A stretch of DNA of 53,378 nt. Origin: an uncultured Arenicella sp. GTDB taxonomy: Bacteria; Pseudomonadota; Gammaproteobacteria; Arenicellales; Arenicellaceae. Positions 35,680-44,815 of this stretch are shown here, piece by piece. The stretch spans positions 1-53,378 of the forward strand of contig CAJQNY010000058.1 in NCBI GenBank assembly GCA_905479805.1, written 5' to 3'. The notes under the pieces are model-generated. The model was not told where the DNA came from and did not search any database. It saw only the letters and a program-made list of their open reading frames with translations. Both the position numbers and the translations under genes were made by a program. Position 1 is the stretch's first letter. Each line of letters opens with the position of its first letter.

Positions 35680-37422
35680 ATGCCCACTAATAATCAAGAA
35701 TTGACAAACTGGGTGGCTGAAGTTGCCCAAATGACACAACCTGAGTCCATCGTCTGGTGTGATGGCAGCGAATCTGAATACGACGGCTTAGTATCAGAGA
35801 TGCTCGGTGCTGGCACGCTTAAGACGCTCAACCCAGACACTCACCCGAACTGTTTTCTACACCTCTCCGATCCGAAAGATGTCGCGCGTGTAGAGCATTT
35901 GACCTTTATCTGCACCCAGAATGAAGATGATGCAGGGCAGAACAACAACTGGAAGCCGGTTGCTGACGCAAAACAGAAAATGAATGACTTGTATGCTGGC
36001 TGTATGCAAGGTCGAACCATGTACGTTATCCCGTATTGTATGGGGCCTGTCGACTCTCCGTTTTCTAGATGCGGTGTGGAAATTACCGATAGTCCGTATG
36101 TGGTTATTAATATGAAGTTGATGACGCGCATGGGAACGGCCGCACTTCGACGTATAGAAGCTGAAGGCCGGTTTGTACGTGGCTTACATTCAACCGGCGA
36201 GTTGGATCCAGACCGTCGTTTCATCATGCATTACCCAGAAGAACTCAGCATTATGAGTTACGGTTCCGGCTACGGCGGGAATGCACTCCTGGGTAAAAAA
36301 TGTCACGCGCTGCGAATAGCCAGTTGGCAAGCCCGCACTGAAGGTTGGCTTGCGGAGCATATGTTAATCTTAGGTCTGGAAAGCCCTGAAGGCGAGACCC
36401 ATTACATTGCAGCGGCGTTTCCTTCGGCCTGTGGTAAAACGAATTTAGCCATGCTTATTCCGCCAGAGAAATTTGCTGATTGGAAGATATGGACGTTAGG
36501 CGATGATATCGCATGGTTGCACACCGATGATCAAGGGCAACTACGTGCGATCAATCCTGAGGCTGGGTATTTTGGAGTGGTGCCTGGAACCAACCAAAAG
36601 ACTAACCTGAATGCCTATGACATGATTCAGCAGAATACGATTTTTACAAATGTCGGCACAACAGAAGACAATCAGCCGTGGTGGGAAGATAAAAAAGTCG
36701 GCTCTCCCAAGACTGACTGGAAAGGCAATGAGTATAAAGAAGGTGCTGGGCCAGCGGCTCACCCCAACTCCCGTTTTACGGTATCGGCTACTGGGAATCG
36801 AGCATATTCGACCTTAGCGGAGGCACCACAGGGAGTTCCAATTTCAGCAATAGTGTTTGGTGGCAGACGCCGCGAATTAGCGCCATTAGTTTACCAAGCA
36901 AAATCTTGGGAACATGGTGTGCTAATTGGTGCTGGTGTAGCGTCTGAAACGACTGCGGCGGCCACGGGTGAAGTCGGTATAGTTAGGCGTGATCCCATGG
37001 CGATGAAGCCTTTTTGTGGGTATAACTTCGCGGACTATTGGGCTCATTGGCTGAGCTTCGCTAAGCGAACAGATACGTTACCGCAGATTTTTCATGTTAA
37101 CTGGTTCCGCCAGAACGAAGCAGGTGACTTTCTATGGCCTGGGTTTGGCGAAAACCTCCGTGTGCTTCAATGGATCATCCAACGTTGCGAAAATAAAGTA
37201 GGGGCAAAGGAAACCGCTATCGGTTATTTGCCAGAAGGAGATGGTTTGGACGTCGCTGATTTAAATATTGATCCGCAAGTATGGGAATCATTGATTTCAA
37301 TAGATGATGATCAATGGAAAGTCGAGATGGATAATTTTGGTGAATATTTGCATAGCTATGGGGATCGTTTGCCAGATGAATTATTGGAGCAATATAAATT
37401 AGTTCGGTCTGCTTTGGGTTGA
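35680..37422 (+). CDS. pckG: Phosphoenolpyruvate carboxykinase (GTP)
   Basis: 580 residues from the ATG at 35680, which matches the family start (NNQELTNWVAEVA, then WCDGSESEYD). The open frame could begin at a GTG 30 codons earlier, but that part is unlike PckG. Motifs are MSYGSGYGGNALLGKKCHAL, the P-loop PSACGKTN (Cys251, Lys253), LGDDIAWL, and FGGRRRELAPLVYQA. The enzyme converts oxaloacetate and GTP to phosphoenolpyruvate, CO2 and GDP for gluconeogenesis. Many gammaproteobacteria use the unrelated ATP-dependent PckA, so the GTP form is a useful marker of lineage. A clear terminator follows. Confidence 0.96.
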   Translation: MPTNNQELTNWVAEVAQMTQPESIVWCDGSESEYDGLVSEMLGAGTLKTLNPDTHPNCFLHLSDPKDVARVEHLTFICTQNEDDAGQNNNWKPVADAKQKMNDLYAGCMQGRTMYVIPYCMGPVDSPFSRCGVEITDSPYVVINMKLMTRMGTAALRRIEAEGRFVRGLHSTGELDPDRRFIMHYPEELSIMSYGSGYGGNALLGKKCHALRIASWQARTEGWLAEHMLILGLESPEGETHYIAAAFPSACGKTNLAMLIPPEKFADWKIWTLGDDIAWLHTDDQGQLRAINPEAGYFGVVPGTNQKTNLNAYDMIQQNTIFTNVGTTEDNQPWWEDKKVGSPKTDWKGNEYKEGAGPAAHPNSRFTVSATGNRAYSTLAEAPQGVPISAIVFGGRRRELAPLVYQAKSWEHGVLIGAGVASETTAAATGEVGIVRRDPMAMKPFCGYNFADYWAHWLSFAKRTDTLPQIFHVNWFRQNEAGDFLWPGFGENLRVLQWIIQRCENKVGAKETAIGYLPEGDGLDVADLNIDPQVWESLISIDDDQWKVEMDNFGEYLHSYGDRLPDELLEQYKLVRSALG

Positions 37423-37443
37423 ACCGACGTTTAACGTTGCATT

Positions 37444-37472
37444 AAAAAAGCCTCGCATAGCGAGGCTTTTTT
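37444..37472. terminator. Rho-independent terminator, bidirectional, between pckG and hsp20
   Basis: AAAAAAGCCTCGC pairs perfectly with GCGAGGCTTTTTT across a three-base loop (ATA). The A run on one side and T run on the other allow it to stop both pckG and the convergent heat-shock gene. Confidence 0.9.
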
Positions 37473-37510
37473 GTTAGTAGCGTTTAAGCTATGACATCAA
37501 AGTTAGCCTT

Positions 37511-37969
37511 CTACGCTGCTTTTTCTTTATGGCTTATTACTCTGGGAGTTGAACCATTAATGGCGATTGCACGAGGTTTCATTGCCTCAGGTACTTCTTT
37601 CACTAAACTTATGCTGAGTAACCCGTCCTGCAAGTCGGCATCTACGACTTCGATATGATCGGCTAGATTAAATTTACGTTCGAATGATCGTGTGGCGATT
37701 CCTTGGTGTAGGAAGTTTTTTTCTGTCGAAGAATCCTTCTTGCCGCGAATGGTTAGAACACCGTTCTCAACCTGTAAGTCGAGCTCGTTGTCTTTGAATC
37801 CGGCGACTGCAATGGTGATGGCATAGCTATTTTCTTCCACCACTTCGATATTGTAAGGCGGATAACCGGCGGAGGTCTTTTCGGTTTGAAATGCGGCGTC
37901 GAGTAATGAACCGAAACGGTCGTATCCAACGCTGCTGCGATATAAAGGGGCTAGGTCAATTCTATTCAT
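37511..37969 (-). CDS. Small heat-shock protein, Hsp20/IbpA type
   Basis: 152 residues from the ATG at 37969, which has GGAG six bases upstream; an in-frame start eleven codons earlier is less likely. It opens MNRIDLAPLYRSSVGYDRFG as in IbpA proteins. The alpha-crystallin domain covers about 35-130 (PPYNIEVVEENSYAITIAVA, LTIRGKKD, IATRSFERKFNLAD, GLLSISLVKEVPE). It is an ATP-independent holdase that keeps unfolded proteins soluble in heat. A sigma-32-like promoter lies upstream and a shared terminator lies after it. Confidence 0.95.
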   Translation of the reverse strand: MNRIDLAPLYRSSVGYDRFGSLLDAAFQTEKTSAGYPPYNIEVVEENSYAITIAVAGFKDNELDLQVENGVLTIRGKKDSSTEKNFLHQGIATRSFERKFNLADHIEVVDADLQDGLLSISLVKEVPEAMKPRAIAINGSTPRVISHKEKAA

Positions 37970-37974
37970 GGTTT

Positions 37975-38019
37975 TCTCCAAAGTATTCTCATGGTTGAGC
38001 AATAGTTAGTTTTGAAAGA
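37975..38019 (-). promoter_or_regulatory. Possible RNA thermometer in the hsp20 leader
   Basis: In the minus-strand leader, TCTTTCAAA (38011-38019) can pair with TTTGGAGA (37975-37982), which includes the GGAG ribosome site. That gives eight pairs, two of them G-U, with one bulged C and a 28-base loop. Such weak masking of the ribosome site is what heat-responsive fourU-like elements do. The loop is long and the match could be chance. Confidence 0.3.
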
Positions 38020-38075
38020 CACTCAATAGTGAGGCTTTCTCAATGCCGAATCTCACAGAGACTTCGACATTCTTT

Positions 38076-38103
38076 ATTTGGGAATAACTAAGAAATTTTC
38101 AAG
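38076..38103 (-). promoter_or_regulatory. Sigma-32-like heat-shock promoter of hsp20
   Basis: On the minus strand, CTTGAAA (38097-38103) is followed 14 bases later by CCCAAAT (38076-38082). This is close to the sigma-32 consensus CTTGAAA and CCCATnT. It sits about 107 bases before the hsp20 ATG, as expected for a heat-shock gene. The rest of the gap up to 38343 has an imperfect hairpin near 38130 but no gene. Confidence 0.75.
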
Positions 38104-38343
38104 GGCTGGCAAAAAATTAGCATTTGAGGTACCTGCCTAGAAGATAGGCGGGTTTCCTGAGAACAGCGGTAACAAACGCTTATCGATAAGTAAAGTAACT
38201 TAATTTCGAGAATTAAAATGATTATATGACTGTACTTCCTAGGTTTGCATCGAAAATTTAACACGACCACGAGATTAAACTGATCAGGTAAAGCTGGTAT
38301 AGTTGCGCCGATTCCAATTTCTGTCGTTATAGAACGCTTCGCA

Positions 38344-39639
38344 ATGAAACCTGCTGCCCAAATTCAAGCCAGTATTGAACTGATGGATGAAGTACTCAAG
38401 ACAGGTTCTCCGGCGGACCGAATTATGGCGAACTATTTCCGTTCGCACCGTTATATTGGGTCGAAAGATAAAGCGGCAATTTCTGAACATCTATATACCG
38501 TACTGCGAAACCGTCTCAGTTATGAGTACCTACTTGATCAAGTTGATATAGATGTGTCATCACGCGGGTTGGTCGCGGTGATGTTATTACAGCAAGAAAA
38601 GACCGTCACAGATTACTTCAACGGTGACACTTATAGTCCACCGCGTTTCTCGAGTGCCGCTTTGGAAAAGCTGGCGTCCATTGAAATCACAGCTCTTGAT
38701 ACTGCACCAGTAAATGTAAAACTGAATGTGCCTGCGTGGATTGAACCAAAGTTAATAGATGCCTTGGGCGAACGATATGAGGATGAGATGCGTGCCTCAA
38801 ATTTGCGTGCCGCCACGGATATTAGAACCAATACGATCAAAGGGGATAGGGCAGCGCTAAAAGAGGTGCTTGCTGACGAAGGGTATGAGACAGAAGACTC
38901 AACACTGTCACCATGGGGTTTACGATTTAAATCCCGTGTTGGTTTGTTTGGGTTGAAGAGCTTCAACAATGGATTGTACGAGGTGCAAGACGAGGGCTCA
39001 CAGGTTTTAGCGTTGATGTCTCAGGCCAAACCTGGCGATAAGGTATACGATTTTTGTGCGGGTGCGGGCGGTAAGACTTTAGCCTTGGCAGCCATGATGG
39101 AGAACAAGGGCAGTGTGTTTGCCAGTGATGTTCACACTAAACGATTAGATAATTTGTCTAAGCGTGCGAAAAGGGCAGGTGCACATAACATTCGGACTCA
39201 CGTCCTGTCGTCAGAAAGTGATAAATGGGTAAAACACCAGCGAGCGCGTGCCGATATCGTCTTGATTGATGCGCCGTGCAGTGGAACAGGAACGTGGCGC
39301 CGCAGTCCAGATAGTCGTTGGAATCTAAAACAAGAGAACCTCGATAACTTGGTCGAATTGCAGCAACGAATACTGATTAGTTCTAGCCGCTTAGTTAAGC
39401 CAGGTGGGCGATTATTGTATGCAACATGTTCACTATTAAAAGAAGAAAATGAAGATCAGGTGGCTAGCTTTTTGGCTGCTAATAGTGATTTTTTTGCGGC
39501 TGATATCGAGCTTCCAGAAACGCTTAGTTTAAACCAACAACGGATTGACCACCGTGCAAATCAGCTTAGGCTATTTCCAGGCTTGAGTGAAACAGACGGG
39601 TTCTTTCTTGCGGTACTGCAACGGCGAGATAAGATCTAA
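38344..39639 (+). CDS. RsmB/NOP2-family RNA (cytosine-5) methyltransferase
   Basis: A 431-residue SAM-dependent methyltransferase. An N-terminal helical region (about 1-150) leads to the Rossmann domain with YDFCAGAGGKTLALAAMM (SAM binding), ASDVHTKRLDNL, DAPCSGTGTWRRSPD (motif IV Cys), and YATCSLLKEENEDQV (motif VI catalytic Cys). These enzymes make 5-methylcytosine in rRNA or tRNA. It has the two-cysteine pattern of RsmB, RsmF and YebU relatives; its target cannot be fixed, and the N-terminal domain differs from classic RsmB, so no symbol is given. Confidence 0.9.
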   Translation: MKPAAQIQASIELMDEVLKTGSPADRIMANYFRSHRYIGSKDKAAISEHLYTVLRNRLSYEYLLDQVDIDVSSRGLVAVMLLQQEKTVTDYFNGDTYSPPRFSSAALEKLASIEITALDTAPVNVKLNVPAWIEPKLIDALGERYEDEMRASNLRAATDIRTNTIKGDRAALKEVLADEGYETEDSTLSPWGLRFKSRVGLFGLKSFNNGLYEVQDEGSQVLALMSQAKPGDKVYDFCAGAGGKTLALAAMMENKGSVFASDVHTKRLDNLSKRAKRAGAHNIRTHVLSSESDKWVKHQRARADIVLIDAPCSGTGTWRRSPDSRWNLKQENLDNLVELQQRILISSSRLVKPGGRLLYATCSLLKEENEDQVASFLAANSDFFAADIELPETLSLNQQRIDHRANQLRLFPGLSETDGFFLAVLQRRDKI

Positions 39640-40127
39640 GCAGTAACGTGTCGTGGACGGGGCAGAACAGGAGTAAAGATGGCAGTGGAGTCGACCAAAT
39701 ACGTACTTTAGTCTCTGTTTCCCTGAACAGTGCATTTTTACTAAGTGTTACGGGAAATTTTAAGATATTTCTTAGAGGGAATTAGTTATTTCTCAAAAAA
39801 ATATAGTGAAAGCAATGATTTACCACTTCATTCGAACGTGCAGCTAAAATTAGTAACAAGTAGCTATAAGGCAGCGGTTATTATTCATTAACCTGCGCAA
39901 TTCTAAAGATAAGTAGGGTCTGAAATTTCAATCTGCAGGCTTAATGCAAGACTATTATGAAGGTACGGGCATTGGTAAATTCACAGCGTAATACTTTGAA
40001 TAAAGGGAGTTGGTTAAATTCGATGCCACCAATTCTCCTTGTGAATTTATGGTCGCGAAGACGACTATTTATTCATGCTTATCAAAGTAGGCTTGTATGT
40101 TGAAATAGGAATTTAATAATAGTATGT
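39640..40127. other. Intergenic region between the methyltransferase and the Lrp-type gene
   Basis: About 490 bases, rather AT-rich, between a rightward stop and a leftward stop. Short frames of up to about 47 codons exist (for example from the ATG at 39957) but none has protein-like features. No clean terminator hairpin or RNA gene is visible. Confidence 0.5.
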
Positions 40128-40628
40128 CTAGTCTAACCACTGAAGTTTATCTAACGGATAGCCGAGATACCATTTAGATCGCTCAACAATAATTCGTGTT
40201 TTAATTTTTTGCACACCGAGTTTTGAGTCGCCGCCAACACTGTCGCAAAGCGCGTTTAATGCCTGTGTATTAGAACAACAGGTAAAGGAAATGTAATCTG
40301 TATCGCCAGTTACGCGCAGGCAGTCCATGAACTCGGGTATTTTTTCTATCATATTTTCAAATACCTTACGGTGTTGTGGGCTATTATTTTCTAAGGTGAA
40401 CTCGACATACGCCAGTACGTTTTCAACAATAGGATCTAAATCAAGATCACAGGTGAAAGCCTTGATCAGCCCAGATTCTTTCAGCGCCTTAGTGCGTTGA
40501 AAGCAGGCGCTATTGGAGAGACACACACGTTCAGCCAGCTCTTGATTAGAGATATCACTTTCTTTGTGGATGATTGCTAGAATCTTCTTGTTGATGTCAT
40601 CCATTTTTATATTCTTATTATTAGTCAA
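40128..40628 (-). CDS. Lrp/AsnC family transcriptional regulator
   Basis: 166 residues. An N-terminal helix-turn-helix (MDDINKKILAIIHKESDISN, ELAERVCLSNSACFQRTKAL) is followed by a RAM effector domain (VLAYVEFTLENN, MDCLRVTGDTDYISFTCC). The TTG at 40628 has a strong AGGAGG seven bases upstream; an ATG eight codons later has none, so TTG is preferred. These regulators bind amino acids or related small molecules. It is divergent from the NCS1 permease gene, with a long palindrome in between, so it probably controls itself and that cluster. Confidence 0.93.
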   Translation of the reverse strand: MTNNKNIKMDDINKKILAIIHKESDISNQELAERVCLSNSACFQRTKALKESGLIKAFTCDLDLDPIVENVLAYVEFTLENNSPQHRKVFENMIEKIPEFMDCLRVTGDTDYISFTCCSNTQALNALCDSVGGDSKLGVQKIKTRIIVERSKWYLGYPLDKLQWLD

Positions 40629-40650
40629 CGTACAACCTCCTCATTCGGAT

Positions 40651-40677
40651 CGAGTTCAAAATATAATTTTGTACTCG
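40651..40677. promoter_or_regulatory. 27-bp imperfect palindrome, candidate Lrp-type operator
   Basis: CGAGTTCAAAAT and ATTTTGTACTCG are reverse complements except for one base, around a centre ATA. It lies 22 bases before the start of the Lrp/AsnC gene and about 218 bases before the NCS1 permease. An AT-rich dyad of this sort suits the dimeric or octameric regulators of this family, in particular for self-repression. Confidence 0.55.
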
Positions 40678-40894
40678 TGGATCATTAATAAACATCGCGC
40701 TCATATTACCTTATTTTTCAAATTCAGATTTTTATATGCTTCAACTATAATCATTTAAACTTTATTCCAAGTCGCTGCAACTACGAACAAACTAGAGAGA
40801 TTCGATAAAAAAGTGAAGAAAATCAGGATACATCCGTCAAAGAAGCATCTTTCGGGACCTCTAAAGTGCGTGGTCTATTCACAGGTGCTACAAG

Positions 40895-42181
40895 ATGTCT
40901 GAGGCTAATAGCGAATTTGACGCTGTCCGAATTACCGACAGCCAGCAAGTCCCGTGGATACGAGTAGCCGCGGTTGCCTCAATGGTTTCATTCTCGTTAC
41001 CTACGTTTGTAACGGGCTTAGAATTATCACATGGCTTGTCGCCTGCCGATACATTGTGGGCCATTCTTATTGGCTCGCTGATTATATTTGTGATCGGCGG
41101 GGTGATGGGTGTGATTGGTTCACGTACACGTTTAAGTTCTTATTTATTGGTTAGAATCGCGTTTGGTGATGCAGGGGCGGGCATTGTCAATATCGCCTTC
41201 GCCATATCGTTACTAGGTTGGTTTGGAATTAATATAAATTTATTTACCAACGCAGTAGGGCAACTGTCAACGGATCTACTTGACTATGATATTCACCCCT
41301 GGGCGTTGGTGGCGTTTGCCAGTTTTTGTATGACCACGACGACCTTGGTTGGTTTTAAAGCCATAAATCTGTTGGCTACATTAATGGTTCCAATATTGGC
41401 GGTAGTAACCTATCTGTTTTTTACTTCTTCACTGGAGACTCAATCACTTGGTCAGATTATGAGTTTAGAAAAGGAGGCGGGGTTGACGTTGGGCGAAGGG
41501 ATTTCTGCGGTCGTTGGCGCAATAATTATTGGCGCGATTATCCTACCGGATATCACGCGCTTTATCCGGCATTGGAAGGGCGCGTTGTACACCGCATTTT
41601 TAGCTTATATGGTGGTGGAAGTAATTGTGATGTTTGCGGCGGGTCTGGCCGGCACAACCACGGGTAAAAATGATGTTCTGGAAATTATGTTGGATATGGG
41701 CCTTGGCTTCGGTGCTTTCGTAATAGTGATCGCTGGTAGTTGGGTTCTGAATTCACTTAACCTATATAGCGCGGCGCTGAGTACTCAGGCAACTTTTCCA
41801 AAGCTGAATAGTAAAGCGGTGATTCTGGTTCTAGGCGCAATTGGAATTATCGCTGCTCTAATGAATATCCTTGATAACTTCGTCACCTTTCTGTTTTACC
41901 TGTCGATCATTTTTGTGCCGGTTGCGGGTGTCATATTGAGTGACTATTTATTTATTCGACCCGAAGCCTACACAATTGAAACGTTGGATCAGCGTACCTC
42001 TATGAATGTTTACGGCTTCGCCGCTTGGTTATTAGGCGCCGCACTGACGTTACTCGGCGCCGAAGGTATTGTGCCAGCGCTTTCTGGCGTGGCAGCTATC
42101 GATGCAATTTTATTATCTGGTGGTGTGTACACGCTGTTATCTTGGCGTCATCGTAGGCAATTTTTAAGAAATGCGAGCTGA
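40895..42181 (+). CDS. NCS1 family permease (cytosine/purine/hydantoin type)
   Basis: A 428-residue membrane protein with about twelve helices (for example 26-46, 52-73, 88-117, 130-180, 200-225 and 260-300). VPWIRVAAVASMVSFSLPTF, GWFGININLFTNAVGQ and DITRFIRHWK resemble CodB-type nucleobase:cation symporters. NCS1 proteins carry cytosine, allantoin, hydantoins or thiamine; the substrate here is unknown. It ends six bases before the HyuA-like gene. Together with the DUF917 gene it forms a three-gene transcript on the plus strand, opposite to the Lrp regulator. Confidence 0.88.
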   Translation: MSEANSEFDAVRITDSQQVPWIRVAAVASMVSFSLPTFVTGLELSHGLSPADTLWAILIGSLIIFVIGGVMGVIGSRTRLSSYLLVRIAFGDAGAGIVNIAFAISLLGWFGININLFTNAVGQLSTDLLDYDIHPWALVAFASFCMTTTTLVGFKAINLLATLMVPILAVVTYLFFTSSLETQSLGQIMSLEKEAGLTLGEGISAVVGAIIIGAIILPDITRFIRHWKGALYTAFLAYMVVEVIVMFAAGLAGTTTGKNDVLEIMLDMGLGFGAFVIVIAGSWVLNSLNLYSAALSTQATFPKLNSKAVILVLGAIGIIAALMNILDNFVTFLFYLSIIFVPVAGVILSDYLFIRPEAYTIETLDQRTSMNVYGFAAWLLGAALTLLGAEGIVPALSGVAAIDAILLSGGVYTLLSWRHRRQFLRNAS

Positions 42182-42187
42182 TTTACT

Positions 42188-43723
42188 ATGAGAATTGGAA
42201 TAGATGTGGGTGGCACGCATACGGATGCTGTTATTTTAAGCGGTGACGAAGTAATCGCCGCAACTAAAGCGTTGACTTCGTCGGATGTGGTGAGCGGGAT
42301 CACCGAAGCACTCGACACCTTAATGAAAGATGGAGGGGTTAAGCAAAGCCAGATAGATAAGGTGATGATCGGCACCACGCAATTCACTAACGCCATTATA
42401 GAACGGCGTGAACTTTCACCTGTCGCAGCCGTTCGAATCGGCTTGCCTTCGGGTCAAGGTCTGCCGCCCATGATCGACTGGCCGGAGGACATTGCATCGG
42501 CAATAGGCCGCCATCATTATTTATTGCACGGTGGTTATCTTTACGATGGCTGGCCGGTGGCTGATATGGATGATCGCGAAATCGATGCCATGATCGGAGA
42601 GCTGCTGGCTAGTAAAGTTAAAAATGTTGCCATCGCTGCCGCATTTTCGCCGATGAATGCCGACCCCGAAAAGTACGTAGCTGAGAAAATTCTTAAGGCC
42701 ATACCGGATGCCAAGATTACCTTATCGCATAATTTTGGGCGCTTGGGAATTATGGAGCGTGAGAACGCAGCGATACTTAACACAACGTTGTTGCCGTTTG
42801 CGGAAAAAGTGATCTCTTCTTTTTTACAGGCGCTTACTAATCGTGGACTGACCTGTCCTGTATACATCAGCCAGAACGACGGAACACTAATGAGCGCCGA
42901 TTTTGTCAGCGCCTACCCCGCACTGACCTTCGCATCTGGGCCTACTAATTCGTTGCGAGGGGCTTATAAGTTAACTGGATTGAAAGATGCCATCGTGGTT
43001 GATATTGGTGGCACCACGTCTGATATTGGCGTATTGCAAGGCGGATTCCCTCGTGAATCTAATACCGTGATCGAGATTGGTGGTGTGCGCACTAATTTTC
43101 GCATGCCAGATATTCTTGCGATTGGCCTTGGCGGCGGCAGCATTGTATCCAGTGACGGCCACGTGATTGGACCACAATCAGTGGGGCATCGCTTGGTGAA
43201 TGAAGGTCTGGTATTTGGCGGCGGTACTTTAACAACAACAGATATCATTGTTGCCAGCGGTGTTGCCGACATTGGCGACGCCAGTAATGTAGGGCATGTG
43301 CAAAAATCTGTGGTTGAGCAAGCCGTGACTAGGATGCACCAGATGCTCGACCAAAATATTGAGATGATGAAGCCTGGTGGTAAAGCCATGCCTGTTATCT
43401 TGGTGGGTGGCGGCTCGGTACTGGTGACAGGTGGCCTGCAAGCCGCTTCTGCAATTCATCGCCCAGAAAATGCCGGAGTTGCCAATGCTATCGGCGCGGC
43501 GATAGCACAGATTGGAGGCGAATCAGAACGGCTGGTGTCGTACCGTGAAGTGCCCCGTGATGACGCCATAGCCAAGGTGAAGCAAGCTGCCACGCAGCGC
43601 GCAGTTAAGGCTGGCGCGGACCCAGCAACCATACGTACTGTCGATATTGAAGAAACCACCGTGCCCTATATGGACGAGAGCACCACGCGTGTTCGAGTAA
43701 AAGTGATTGGAGAGATAGCCTGA
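42188..43723 (+). CDS. Hydantoinase/oxoprolinase family protein (HyuA-like)
   Basis: A 511-residue protein with an ASKHA ATPase core: IGIDVGGTHTDAVIL at the start, VVDIGGTTSDIGVL in the middle, and LAIGLGGGSIV and LVGGGSVLVTGG near the end. HyuA proteins open cyclic amides such as hydantoins or 5-oxoproline with ATP. Full-length HyuA is close to 690 residues; this shorter form is the kind found beside DUF917 genes. The TGA stop overlaps the ATG of the DUF917 gene (TGATG), so the two are probably one functional unit. No HyuB partner is present. Confidence 0.88.
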   Translation: MRIGIDVGGTHTDAVILSGDEVIAATKALTSSDVVSGITEALDTLMKDGGVKQSQIDKVMIGTTQFTNAIIERRELSPVAAVRIGLPSGQGLPPMIDWPEDIASAIGRHHYLLHGGYLYDGWPVADMDDREIDAMIGELLASKVKNVAIAAAFSPMNADPEKYVAEKILKAIPDAKITLSHNFGRLGIMERENAAILNTTLLPFAEKVISSFLQALTNRGLTCPVYISQNDGTLMSADFVSAYPALTFASGPTNSLRGAYKLTGLKDAIVVDIGGTTSDIGVLQGGFPRESNTVIEIGGVRTNFRMPDILAIGLGGGSIVSSDGHVIGPQSVGHRLVNEGLVFGGGTLTTTDIIVASGVADIGDASNVGHVQKSVVEQAVTRMHQMLDQNIEMMKPGGKAMPVILVGGGSVLVTGGLQAASAIHRPENAGVANAIGAAIAQIGGESERLVSYREVPRDDAIAKVKQAATQRAVKAGADPATIRTVDIEETTVPYMDESTTRVRVKVIGEIA

Positions 43724-44808
43724 TGAAAATTGATGCGACTCAGCTTGAAGATCTTGCACTTGGGTCAGTGTTTCTGGCAACAGGTGGTGGCGGAGACCCA
43801 CATGTACCGCTGCTAATCGCTAAACAGGTATTAAGTAAATTGGGCCCAGTGAATGTGATTGCCCCTGAGAATTTAGACGATGATGCCTTGGTGGTGGCCA
43901 TCGGTGGGGTTGGGGCACCAACTGTTAGTCTTGAATTATTGCCTTCGGTGGATGATGCTGCGCGAACGTTAGAAGCTTTCGAACAGCAAGTCGGACGCAA
44001 GGTTGACGCCGTGGCCTCGTTTGAAATTGGCGGAGGTAACTCGTTAATACCATTGGTTGCGGCTGCCGGCCAAGGCGTGCCGGTGATTGATGGCGATGGA
44101 ATGGGCAGGGCCTTACCTGAAGCACAAATGATGAGTTACGCGATTGCAGGAGTGAAGCCCACCCCTGCTGTAGCGTATGATTACGCTGGCAACATTACCG
44201 CATTCTCGACCAAATCGACAGATGTCTATGAACGGCACATTCGTAGTTTGGCGATGGTTTCTGGTGGGATGATCACCACGGCAGAGCACCCGATGAGTGG
44301 CAAGGAGCTAAAGAATTCAGTTATCCCTGGAACGCTGAGCTTTTCTATAGAGCTAGGTCGCACCTTACGTGAAAATCGTGGTTGCTCAGATGAATTGCTG
44401 GCACCCTTACAAGCGGTATTTGAAAATTCTATATATGGGGAATGCAGAAACCTTTTCACCGGCAAGGTTACCGACAAGGCTACTCGAATTACTGGTGGCT
44501 ATGATGTTGGTGAAGCAACTATTGAACCTTTTGATGGTAATGGCCCCGCATTGAATATTAGTATTAAGAATGAATATTTGTTGGCAACCTTAGATGGTAG
44601 TGTAATTGCCAGTGTTCCTGACCTAATTATTATCGTTGACTATGAAACATCGATGCCAATTAATGCTGAAAGGCTAAGATACGGCCAGCGCGTAGCGGTC
44701 TTCGCGGTAGGATGCCCAAATTTCTATCGGTCAGCCAAGGCATTGAAAGTAGTTGGTCCAAGATGCTTTGGTTTTGAGTTGGACTATGTGCCTTTAGAAG
44801 AGGTTTAG
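43723..44808 (+). CDS. DUF917 domain-containing protein
   Basis: A 361-residue soluble protein of the DUF917 family. It shows LALGSVFLATGGGGDPH near the start, FEIGGGNSLIPL in the middle, VPVIDGDGMGRALPEAQM and ITGGYDVGEATI. DUF917 proteins occur alone or fused with HyuA-type ATPases, and no biochemical role is established to my knowledge. The start is coupled to the HyuA-like gene. It stops seven bases before the convergent sulfotransferase gene. Confidence 0.9.
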   Translation: MKIDATQLEDLALGSVFLATGGGGDPHVPLLIAKQVLSKLGPVNVIAPENLDDDALVVAIGGVGAPTVSLELLPSVDDAARTLEAFEQQVGRKVDAVASFEIGGGNSLIPLVAAAGQGVPVIDGDGMGRALPEAQMMSYAIAGVKPTPAVAYDYAGNITAFSTKSTDVYERHIRSLAMVSGGMITTAEHPMSGKELKNSVIPGTLSFSIELGRTLRENRGCSDELLAPLQAVFENSIYGECRNLFTGKVTDKATRITGGYDVGEATIEPFDGNGPALNISIKNEYLLATLDGSVIASVPDLIIIVDYETSMPINAERLRYGQRVAVFAVGCPNFYRSAKALKVVGPRCFGFELDYVPLEEV

Positions 44809-44815
44809 TTTCACA

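Noticed and set aside
38130-38151. Imperfect hairpin CCTGCCTA/TAGGCGGG upstream of hsp20
   Set aside because: Eight pairs with one G-U and a weak T run; it ends no gene on either strand, so I do not call it a terminator.
39957-40100. 47-codon plus-strand frame between the methyltransferase and Lrp genes
   Set aside because: No ribosome site, no protein-like pattern.
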